Shown here piece after piece: positions 56,729-64,000 of a stretch of 64,000 nucleotides of DNA. The stretch lies in the NCBI RefSeq assembly GCF_004216575.1, contig NZ_SGWW01000001.1, positions 310,001-374,000 of the forward strand, given 5' to 3'. The DNA is from Microcella putealis (GTDB lineage: Bacteria; Actinomycetota; Actinomycetes; Actinomycetales; Microbacteriaceae). The translations under genes and the position numbers were made by a program. The notes beneath the pieces were generated by a model. It was given only the letters and a program-made list of their open reading frames with translations. It was not told where the DNA came from and made no database searches. The number at the start of each line of letters is the position of its first letter. The first letter of the stretch is position 1.

Positions 56729-59055
56729 GACTGCGCCTTCCTCCGGCGACGACGCCGGACCCGGTCAGGATATCGACGCAGCGAGCGCGTGGATACGGCG
56801 GCGCGCAGACGCTCGCTGCGCGTCGCCCCCGCCCGGAATGCGTCGCGCGCACCGTCCACGGCCGCCCAGACCCGCCCCGCGTCGTCGGCGCTGGGCTCGT
56901 CGGGCGCGTAGACCGCGCGGTCCGCGACACGCGCGAGGACGAGCATCGGCGCCCGTCCGCTCGCGAGGGCGCGCTCGCGGCGGGTTCCCGTGGGTGGAAG
57001 CTCGATTCCCTGGTCGACCGCATCGTCGGTCGCCTGCATCCATCCGGCCAGGATACGCGTGGCCGGGTCGCGCGCGCGACGACGGCGTCGACGCCTCGCC
57101 GCTTTTCGCGCGACGATCACGAGGATGGGCGCGGCGAGAAGCGCGACGAGTGCGAGCATCCCGCCCACGATCTGGAGAACGAGCAGGAGCAGCGGGTCGA
57201 GTCCGCTCGGCGGCTGCTCGTCGAGTTCGATGTCAGGCGGCGCCTGCTCATCAGGCGGCGGCACGTCTTCGAGCGGGGGCTGCACCGCCGGCTGCGGACG
57301 CGTCACCGGCGTTGTCTCATTCGACTCCGGGGGCGGCACGTCGCGCCGCGGCGGCACTACGTCGATCGGAACCCAGCCCGCACGGGCGGTCCCGACTTCG
57401 ACCCACGCGGTGAGGTCCCGCTCGCGGAACGCGTCGGGATCGCTCGGCGGGACTCCCCCGTCGTCTCGCTGGCTGTCGACGAAGCCCAGCACGATGCGCG
57501 ACGGGAACCCCAGCTCGCGCGCCGCGAGCGCCGCAACCGCCGCGAACTGTTCCGCGTCACCGACCAGCGCGGGCTCGCCCAGCAGCGCATCCAAACGCTC
57601 GAGCGAGTGGCCCGGCCTGCTGGGTGGCTCGTCGTCGTCGACGCCGTGCGAGAGGTAGCCGTCGGCGGCCAGGCGATCGATGACGGCCTCGAGCCGCTCG
57701 CCGGGCGCGTCGAGACCCGCCGTAGTGTCGGCGAGCCAGTCGCCCAGGGTTTCCGGCACCGCGACGATCGCCGGAACGGGCTGGGCGCCCGGCGTCAGCA
57801 CGCTGAGCTCGGCGCCGCCGGTGGTGTCCGTCACGAAATCGAGTGCGTACGTGAGTCCCTCCTCGGCCCCGCCCACGACCACGGCGCTGTCGGTCACGTC
57901 ATTGTGCGCAACACGGTCGCGCACACTCGCCCCGTCGTCTCCCGCCACTCGAATGTCGACGAGTTCGCCGATCGTCGGCAACCAGGGGCCAAAACTGCGA
58001 GCGAGCGTGATGTCGACGCGACGACGCTGCTCCTCCTGCGCGACATCGCGTCGCGCGGGAACGCGCGCAAACCGCCCCGATGCGCTGTCGACGCTGTCGC
58101 TGCCGACGGCAAAGACAACACCGTCGTAGCTGTCGAGAACAGCAACGCGCACGCGGTCACCCTCGGCACGTCCCTCCACGACGATCGCCGTCTCGTCAGC
58201 GACCGCCGGGATGAAGGATGCGCGGTAGGCACCGAGCGGGCTCGGCGCGTCTAACGGGTTGAAGGGCTGCTCGACGACCGAGCGGACCACAATGCGATCA
58301 TCCGGCGGGGGCAAAACGGCGATTAGGCCGGCCCCTGTACCACCGGCTACGAGCACGATGGTCGCGGCCGCCACGAACTGCCGAACCGCGCCGCCGCGCC
58401 CGCGATCAGCACTGCCGGCGAGCGCGTCAGCACGTTCATGGCGACGCCACACCGCCAACCAGAGCAGCAGCACGAGAAGAAGCCCGAGGGTCGTGCTGAT
58501 GGGCCAGCGCACCTCGTCAGGACCGAGAGCGAGTACCAGCGGGTAGCTGATTGCCGGGATCGCGACCGCGAGCGCGCGGCGCCGGGCGCGCAGCGCGATG
58601 GCGACCGTCGCTGAGGCGCCGACAAGGAGGGTGACGAAGGCGGGAACGAGCAGGGACTGGTAATCGCCAACCGGAAGGTCGATCGTGACGAGACGGCGCC
58701 AGCCAAAAGCGATCGCCGCCGCAAGTTCCGTGAGGCCGTCCGGCTCGGGCAGCACCCCATAGACGGTGCGATCGGGCACGGCGAGCGGCACGCCCAGCAC
58801 CGCGATGGCCGCCGTCACGGCGAGCATGAGCCCCCACGCTGGCCACCGCAGCGCCGATGCGGTGACCGCGAGCGCGCATCCGACGGGTATTACCACCGCG
58901 GCCATGATCACGAACGCGTCGTCGCGGTAGACGGGCCACCATGCGACAGCGATCACCGCCCACGCGGCTAGGGAGAAGATCAGGATGCTCGTCAGGACGG
59001 CCGGACGCGGAAGCGCGCGGGCTCGAGGTGCGCGGGGCGGGCGGGTGGCGCTCAT
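56725..59055 (-). CDS. TgpA-like membrane protein with transglutaminase-like domain (catalytic residues missing)
   Basis: A 776-residue membrane protein. About six helices lie in the first 250 residues (DUF3488-like), then a large outside region with the transglutaminase-like core (about 490-570), a Pro-rich stretch, a helix near 620-648, and a basic cytosolic tail. In active members the core has a Cys in G-x-C-EQFA; here it is GDAEQFA, with Ala501. The active-site His before AWVEV is Thr549. Only the Asp (565, in WVPID) is kept. So the domain is probably inactive and serves to bind. It overlaps the DUF58 gene before it and the FHA gene after it by 4 bases each. Confidence 0.88.
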   Translation of the reverse strand: MSATRPPRAPRARALPRPAVLTSILIFSLAAWAVIAVAWWPVYRDDAFVIMAAVVIPVGCALAVTASALRWPAWGLMLAVTAAIAVLGVPLAVPDRTVYGVLPEPDGLTELAAAIAFGWRRLVTIDLPVGDYQSLLVPAFVTLLVGASATVAIALRARRRALAVAIPAISYPLVLALGPDEVRWPISTTLGLLLVLLLWLAVWRRHERADALAGSADRGRGGAVRQFVAAATIVLVAGGTGAGLIAVLPPPDDRIVVRSVVEQPFNPLDAPSPLGAYRASFIPAVADETAIVVEGRAEGDRVRVAVLDSYDGVVFAVGSDSVDSASGRFARVPARRDVAQEEQRRRVDITLARSFGPWLPTIGELVDIRVAGDDGASVRDRVAHNDVTDSAVVVGGAEEGLTYALDFVTDTTGGAELSVLTPGAQPVPAIVAVPETLGDWLADTTAGLDAPGERLEAVIDRLAADGYLSHGVDDDEPPSRPGHSLERLDALLGEPALVGDAEQFAAVAALAARELGFPSRIVLGFVDSQRDDGGVPPSDPDAFRERDLTAWVEVGTARAGWVPIDVVPPRRDVPPPESNETTPVTRPQPAVQPPLEDVPPPDEQAPPDIELDEQPPSGLDPLLLLVLQIVGGMLALVALLAAPILVIVARKAARRRRRRRARDPATRILAGWMQATDDAVDQGIELPPTGTRRERALASGRAPMLVLARVADRAVYAPDEPSADDAGRVWAAVDGARDAFRAGATRSERLRAAVSTRSLRRYPDRVRRRRRRKAQS

Positions 59056-60431
59056 GCGTCATCCGCTCCGCGCATGGCCCGCCGCAGGTCGCCGAGCGAG
59101 CCGATCGTGACGACGGTGATACCGGCGAGGCGACGACGGCCGGGAACCACGGTCGGGTCGCACTGCACCACGAGCACCTCGACCGCGGCGGGGAAGGCCG
59201 CCGCCGCCGTCCGCAGCCGTCGCGGAGCAACGGTCGACCCCACGACGAGCATCGCCACCGAGACCCCCGACACCGCGTCGGCAGCGAGCCGGGCCGCGTC
59301 AACGAGGCCGAGCGCTGCGGGGCCGTGCTCGACGACCGCCAGTTCGTCGAGCAGTCGATTGGGGGTGAGTGTCGGAAGCGGGCGCACGGCCACAACCGCG
59401 CGTTTGGCGAATTCGGGCGTGATGGCGCTCACGAAGACCGACAGATCGCGGGCATCGCGAATGGCGCGTGCGCCCAGGCTGCCCGCGGCACTCACGGCCA
59501 GCTCGAACTCGGCGTCTGAGCCGAAGTCGACGCTCGCGATGCTGAGCACCAGCAGCATGGTGCTGCGTCGGGTTTGCTCAAACTGCCGCACCATGAAGGT
59601 GCCGGTCTTGGCGCTCGACTTCCAGTGAATATGGCGACGATCGTCGCCCGCGCGGTACTCCCGCAGGGCGTGGAAGGCCAGATCGCTGGTCGTGAGGTCG
59701 CGGGTCGGCTGTCCCTCCAGATCACGAATGAGCCCCGTCGACGTTGACGGCACGTCGATGGTGGCGGGGTGCACGATGAACTGGGCGGCGTCAGCCCACT
59801 GGTGCTCACGCCGAACGATTCCGACCGGGTCGGCTCTGACGGTGCGCACCGGTCCGACCGTGAGGCGGCCGCGGCGGTCGGTGGGCAGAGCAATGGTCGG
59901 CTCGACGCGGCCACCTGGCGGCACCCCCGGAACGGCGATCGGCAGGATGCGCTCGCCGACCGGGAGGTCAACAACTGTCCCGAACGAGCGACGAGCGGTC
60001 GGGTTGTCGACGACCAGCCGCGCCTCGGCAGGGTCACCGACCGCGACACGAACCGGTGGGGGCACGAGGCGGAAACGCAATCGGATGCGCCCAATCAGGT
60101 AGGCGACCGCAACGAGGGTCAGCGCGATGCCCATCGTGCCGGCCACGATCAGTTCTGACCAGCCGAGCACGTAGCCCACGGCCAGGGCGAGCGGCGCGAC
60201 AACGATGACGGTCCACCCGAGCGGTGTGATGACGGTCGATGCGGCATCCCAGGCCCGGCGCACGGCGCGCCCCAGCGCGGTGCCGGCGCGGACCGTTCCG
60301 ACGACGAGGTCGGCCGAGAGTCCGGTGCGTCCGCCGACGATGCGGGTGCGCGCGGTGGTGACGCCGGTGCCGACGGTTGTCTCACCGTGATCGCGCGTAC
60401 TCTGCGTGCGGCCCGGCCCGGTGGTGGTCAC
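59052..60431 (-). CDS. DUF58 domain membrane protein
   Basis: A 459-residue protein. Two helices near 65-115 are followed by a beta-rich segment and the DUF58 core, marked by the run ALREYRAGDDRRHIHWKSSA; the rest has a von Willebrand A-like fold. DUF58 proteins nearly always go with MoxR ATPases, which are thought to act on them like chaperones. GTG 60431 overlaps the MoxR stop by 4 bases. Its exact job is unknown. Confidence 0.9.
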   Translation of the reverse strand: MTTTGPGRTQSTRDHGETTVGTGVTTARTRIVGGRTGLSADLVVGTVRAGTALGRAVRRAWDAASTVITPLGWTVIVVAPLALAVGYVLGWSELIVAGTMGIALTLVAVAYLIGRIRLRFRLVPPPVRVAVGDPAEARLVVDNPTARRSFGTVVDLPVGERILPIAVPGVPPGGRVEPTIALPTDRRGRLTVGPVRTVRADPVGIVRREHQWADAAQFIVHPATIDVPSTSTGLIRDLEGQPTRDLTTSDLAFHALREYRAGDDRRHIHWKSSAKTGTFMVRQFEQTRRSTMLLVLSIASVDFGSDAEFELAVSAAGSLGARAIRDARDLSVFVSAITPEFAKRAVVAVRPLPTLTPNRLLDELAVVEHGPAALGLVDAARLAADAVSGVSVAMLVVGSTVAPRRLRTAAAAFPAAVEVLVVQCDPTVVPGRRRLAGITVVTIGSLGDLRRAMRGADDA

Positions 60432-61396
60432 ACGGCGACCCGATCGCTCGGAGGTGCGGTCTCGAGCACGACCTGCGCGATGACGGCCGACGGGGTGACA
60501 CCATCAAATTCAGCCTCGGGGTCGAGCACGAGTCGGTGGGCGAGCACGGGCTCAGCGAGGGCCTTGACGTCGTCCGGAACAACGTAGTGCCGGCCATCGA
60601 GAGCCGCGAAGGTCTTCGCGCACCGCACGAGCGCGAGTGCGCCACGCACACTGGCACCGAGCCGCACATCCGCGTGCTCCCGCGTCGCCTCGACCAGCCG
60701 AGCAACGTAGTCACTGATCACCGGGTCAACGTGAACGCTGCGTGCTGCGTCAATCATGTCGCGCACCGTTTCGAGTTCGACGACAGCGTCGAGCACAGCC
60801 GCGCGCGGACTCGCCGCGCCCGAGAGGATGCGCACGGTCGACCCATGATCGGGGTAGCCGATCGCGGTGCGAATCAAGAAGCGGTCGAGCTGCGCCTCCG
60901 GCAAGCGGTACGTGCCCGCCTGCTCGATGGGGTTTTGGGTGGCGATCACGAGGAACGGCGCCTCGACAGGGTGACGAATACCGTCAACGGTGACGTAGCC
61001 CTCCTCCATCACCTCCAGCAGCGCCGACTGCGTTTTGGGGCTTGCGCGGTTGATTTCGTCGGCCAGCACGATGGTGGCGAAGACGGGCCCCGGGTGAAAG
61101 GTGAACTCGCCCGAGCGCTGGTCGTACACCGTAATGCCGGTGATGTCGCCGGGCAGCAGATCGGGCGTGAATTGCACGCGTTGCGTGGTGCCCCGCACGC
61201 TTTCGGCGAGGGCCCGCGCGAGCGAGGTTTTGCCCGTCCCCGGGACATCCTCGAGCAGCAGGTGACCCTCGCTGAGCATCGCCGTGAGGCCGAGACGCAC
61301 GACGTAGGCCTTCCCGAGAAGCACGGTCTCGACGTTCGCCACAATCCGGTCGGCGATGTCGGCGAACCAGCGTGCCTGCTCGGGGGTCATCGTCAT
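60428..61396 (-). CDS. MoxR family AAA+ ATPase
   Basis: A 322-residue AAA+ protein. Walker A VPGTGKTS is at 51-58, Walker B LADEINRA at 111-118 and sensor ATQNP at 152-156; DRFLIR follows. MoxR ATPases help assemble or activate partner proteins, often those with VWA-like domains such as DUF58. It starts 40 bases after the Fn3 gene, with an AAAGG ribosome site, and is coupled to the DUF58 gene. Confidence 0.93.
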   Translation of the reverse strand: MTMTPEQARWFADIADRIVANVETVLLGKAYVVRLGLTAMLSEGHLLLEDVPGTGKTSLARALAESVRGTTQRVQFTPDLLPGDITGITVYDQRSGEFTFHPGPVFATIVLADEINRASPKTQSALLEVMEEGYVTVDGIRHPVEAPFLVIATQNPIEQAGTYRLPEAQLDRFLIRTAIGYPDHGSTVRILSGAASPRAAVLDAVVELETVRDMIDAARSVHVDPVISDYVARLVEATREHADVRLGASVRGALALVRCAKTFAALDGRHYVVPDDVKALAEPVLAHRLVLDPEAEFDGVTPSAVIAQVVLETAPPSDRVAV

Positions 61397-61436
61397 GACG
61401 GAAACCTTTCGTTGGCGAGTGTCGAGGCTGCACAGA

Positions 61437-64000
61437 TCACGGTCGGTAGACCCGTTCGAACACCGTTCCTCCCACCGTAATGCGCACCTCGAGGCGGGGG
61501 TCGCTGGAGGGCGGCGCGCCGATCGTGCAGTTGCCCCCGGTGCTCGAGGGCGGCACCGGCCCGTCGTCGTTGCGGCAGAGGTACTCGACGTTGGCGTAGC
61601 CCGGGTGCGCGCCGCGCGCGTCTGGGCTTGTCCACGTCAGTGGTGTCCACGTGATGTCAGCCACGCGTTCCGGCGGCGTCTCACCACTCACCGTGAAGGT
61701 GGGACGCACGTCGATCGCGACCGCGACCGGCACGTCAACCGAGGTCGACCACTCACCGCAGAGCGCCGCCGACCCGTCGCGACAGACCTGAACCTGCACA
61801 CTCCGCAGCGTGCCGTACGTGCCATCGGTCACGAACACGGGCAGGGCTGCCGGGGCGGATGCGATGCCCGACTCGCCGAATCGGTAGCGGATGAAGGGGG
61901 TCGCCTCCCCCGCCCGCGCGGTACCGACCGCGTCGATGCGCGCCTCAAAGCGTCCCTCAGCGACGACGATCGCGTCGGGCGCAAAGGTGACGGAGGTGAC
62001 GCGGGCCGGCCGTGTGACCGTCTGCGCGGTCACGTCAACGCTCGCCGTGCATCCCTGACCGTTGTGCGCGTACACGACAACCCGGTAGCTGCGGTCTCCG
62101 GCGAGCCCGGAAAGGGTCGCGCTGGTGCGATCGGCGGGGTACGCGGTGGCTCCTGCGGGCGGCGAGAGCGTCGGCGAACCAGCGTCGACTCCCGACACGG
62201 TGCAGCTGGGGGCCTCACCGCCCCCGTCGGTAAACCACACGAAGTAGCGGTCGATCGCTCGACCATTGGCCCCGAAGGCTCCGGCCCAGTCGACTCGCAA
62301 CTCCTGAGCATTCGGGTCATCGCTGGGCGTCGTCTGCACGGCACTGGGTGCGGCAACGCGCAGGGGCGGGCCCGCCGGCGTGCCCGTGGTCTCCGCGCTA
62401 TTCCACGTGGTCAGGGGCGAGAAGGCATCGTTTCGCGCACTCACACTCACCCCGTAGGCGGTGCCGTTCTGCAGGGCACCGGCATCAACGACGGGAAGGG
62501 CGTACGCGGTTCCTGCTGGGTCATTTGCCGACACCTCAAGCTCGCGTGTGACCGGACCCACCGTGACGACGTAGCGCCGAATCGGCGAGGCTCCCGCCGG
62601 CTGAGTGGGCTTTTCCCACGTGACACGAAGACCGCCGTCGAGCGGCGTACGAGAAACCGCCACGGGCGCCGGCGGGACGAGGTCTGACCACACAGAATCG
62701 CTCAGTGTCGTCGGGGCACTCGCACCTTGGGCGTTGATCGCGGCGACCGCGATGCGCACGCGGTTGTCTGGCCCGTTCCCGGTCGTCGGCACCGTACACG
62801 GCGAACTCGCGCAGGCAACCGTCGCCGTCACCGCCCCGTCACTCACCCGGGTCACCGTCGCGTCGAAGCGCTGAATGGGCGCGTTGTTTGACGCCCCCGG
62901 CTGCCAAGCAATAGTCAGCGTGCGGTCGCCAAACTCTTGCACGCGCAACCCGCTGACAGGGTCGGGAACGTCTTGCACCGAAATGCGGATGCTGCCCCAG
63001 ACCAGGCGACTAGGGTCGCCCGTCGCATCGGCGACCTGGTACTCGAGGAGGCTGTCGCCGGGCTGGGCACTGTTGGCCACGGTCACCGAGACCGCCTGCC
63101 CGTCATCGGTGGGACGTATCTGTACGCCAGCCGGAATAGAGGCACTGTCGAGGCCGCGAATCGCCACGACGCGCAGCGGCTCGAGCGGGAACGGGTTCGT
63201 CGCCTGGTCGTTGGTGAGTACGTCGACGACGGTGGTTTCCCCTCGCGGGGCGATCGCCGCATCCTCAATCGGGCGCGCGAGCGGTCGCGTCGACGGCACT
63301 ACCGTGACGTCGATTCGACCGGACGTTCCCTCGGCGGCGTCGTCTCGCACCCCCACGGCGGCCCCGAATCGCGTGCCGCGCGGGGTGCTCGCTGCCACGC
63401 TCACCGTCGCCCTCTGGCCGCTGATCGCGATATCAAGGCCCGCCGGGAGGGCGCTTTCCAGGGCGTACGCCAGCTCGTCGATGTCGTCGGGGTACGGGTA
63501 CGAGGTGATGCGCACCAGGTCGAGTTCGCGGCTCGTTCCCGGTTCGAGCTCGATGGTGGCACCGACGAGTACGGGAGGCTGGTTCTCTCGTGCCGTGACC
63601 TCGATGGGCAGCACGATTGTCGCGACGCGCCCCTCAGGGTCGTTTGCCGTGACACCGTCGGTCACCTCGAAGCTGATCGACGCCGGCCCGAAGTAGAGGT
63701 CGGCCGAACGGAAGCGCAGCGTCTGCTCGTCAACCACGAGCGCGCTGCCGTCGGCGTTGCTCGCCCGCACGGTCGCGGTATCGGTGAGCCGTACCTGTCG
63801 CCCGCCGACCGCCAACACGTAGTCGTTGATCGGGATGGTCACGGTCTCTTCGCTGACAACCTGGATGCGCGGTGCGCGGCGATCGAGCTGCGGAAGCGCA
63901 TCCGCGGTGCCAGGAATCCAGATGAACGCCGTTCCGGTCACGGAGGGGTCGGCCGGATGGCTGAGGGAGAACGGCACAATCTGACGCCGTTCGCCCACTG
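61437..64000 (-). CDS. large Ig-like/fibronectin type III repeat protein (5' end outside window)
   Basis: The last 854 residues or so are visible; the frame stays open to the right edge, so the true start lies beyond. The visible part begins with beta-rich cadherin/Big-like repeats (for example VVDVLTNDQATNPFP), then at least three fibronectin type III domains (starting near PDPVSGLRV, PPAPVAVSR and GPPLRVAAP), and a beta-rich end with several Cys pairs. No LPXTG or membrane helix is seen at the C-terminus. It is probably an exported surface or matrix protein and the likely client of the operon that follows. Confidence 0.85.
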   Translation of the reverse strand, partial: VGERRQIVPFSLSHPADPSVTGTAFIWIPGTADALPQLDRRAPRIQVVSEETVTIPINDYVLAVGGRQVRLTDTATVRASNADGSALVVDEQTLRFRSADLYFGPASISFEVTDGVTANDPEGRVATIVLPIEVTARENQPPVLVGATIELEPGTSRELDLVRITSYPYPDDIDELAYALESALPAGLDIAISGQRATVSVAASTPRGTRFGAAVGVRDDAAEGTSGRIDVTVVPSTRPLARPIEDAAIAPRGETTVVDVLTNDQATNPFPLEPLRVVAIRGLDSASIPAGVQIRPTDDGQAVSVTVANSAQPGDSLLEYQVADATGDPSRLVWGSIRISVQDVPDPVSGLRVQEFGDRTLTIAWQPGASNNAPIQRFDATVTRVSDGAVTATVACASSPCTVPTTGNGPDNRVRIAVAAINAQGASAPTTLSDSVWSDLVPPAPVAVSRTPLDGGLRVTWEKPTQPAGASPIRRYVVTVGPVTRELEVSANDPAGTAYALPVVDAGALQNGTAYGVSVSARNDAFSPLTTWNSAETTGTPAGPPLRVAAPSAVQTTPSDDPNAQELRVDWAGAFGANGRAIDRYFVWFTDGGGEAPSCTVSGVDAGSPTLSPPAGATAYPADRTSATLSGLAGDRSYRVVVYAHNGQGCTASVDVTAQTVTRPARVTSVTFAPDAIVVAEGRFEARIDAVGTARAGEATPFIRYRFGESGIASAPAALPVFVTDGTYGTLRSVQVQVCRDGSAALCGEWSTSVDVPVAVAIDVRPTFTVSGETPPERVADITWTPLTWTSPDARGAHPGYANVEYLCRNDDGPVPPSSTGGNCTIGAPPSSDPRLEVRITVGGTVFERVYRP

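Overview
The window is high-GC DNA from an actinobacterium. Gene content, codon use and gene order fit the Micrococcales, most likely family Microbacteriaceae; this is an inference from the proteins, not a search result. It looks like ordinary chromosome. I see no phage, insertion sequence, CRISPR array, rRNA or tRNA gene. Many genes have a TAnnnT -10 box only 6-8 bases before the start codon, so their mRNAs are probably leaderless. I moved many starts to match this or a clear Shine-Dalgarno site.

Layout. 1-6800: a J-domain/NERD protein cut by the window edge, oligopeptidase B, a glycine-rich LPXTG surface protein, an aldo/keto reductase, a Nudix hydrolase and a membrane protein. 6768-11080: a four-gene operon (KdgT-like permease, DUF1537 kinase, PdxA2-like dehydrogenase, GntR/UTRA regulator) that looks like a four-carbon acid-sugar (D-threonate type) pathway. 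11216-16674: aminodeoxychorismate lyase, maltokinase, a repeat-rich stretch with a decayed AbiEi-like gene, and an SNF2 helicase. 16904-28411: homocysteine methyltransferase, a polar amino acid ABC transporter, a DUF2207 protein, an M20 peptidase, GDPD, a CAP-domain protein, an SDR/DUF2867 protein, MutY and a small membrane protein.

28415-44927: the conserved actinobacterial backbone dxr - rseP - ispG - proS - nusA - rnpM - infB - rbfA, all on the minus strand. It is interrupted by three cassettes: an alanine/cation symporter, a CoA-transferase/thiolase set and a Ser/Thr kinase-lipoprotein pair. No rimP is seen next to nusA. 44970-53186: FKBP lipoprotein, OsmC, asparaginase, a polyamine-type ABC operon (potD-A-B-C) and divergent alanine dehydrogenase.

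53225-64000: a tightly coupled minus-strand operon running fibronectin-type-III protein (cut by the window edge) - MoxR ATPase - DUF58 - transglutaminase-like membrane protein - zinc-ribbon/FHA protein - EccC/EssC-like FtsK ATPase. The transglutaminase domain seems to lack its catalytic Cys and His, and the FtsK protein has one good and two degenerate ATPase modules. This is the best candidate here for a poorly described system, possibly phosphorylation-linked export or assembly of a large surface protein.
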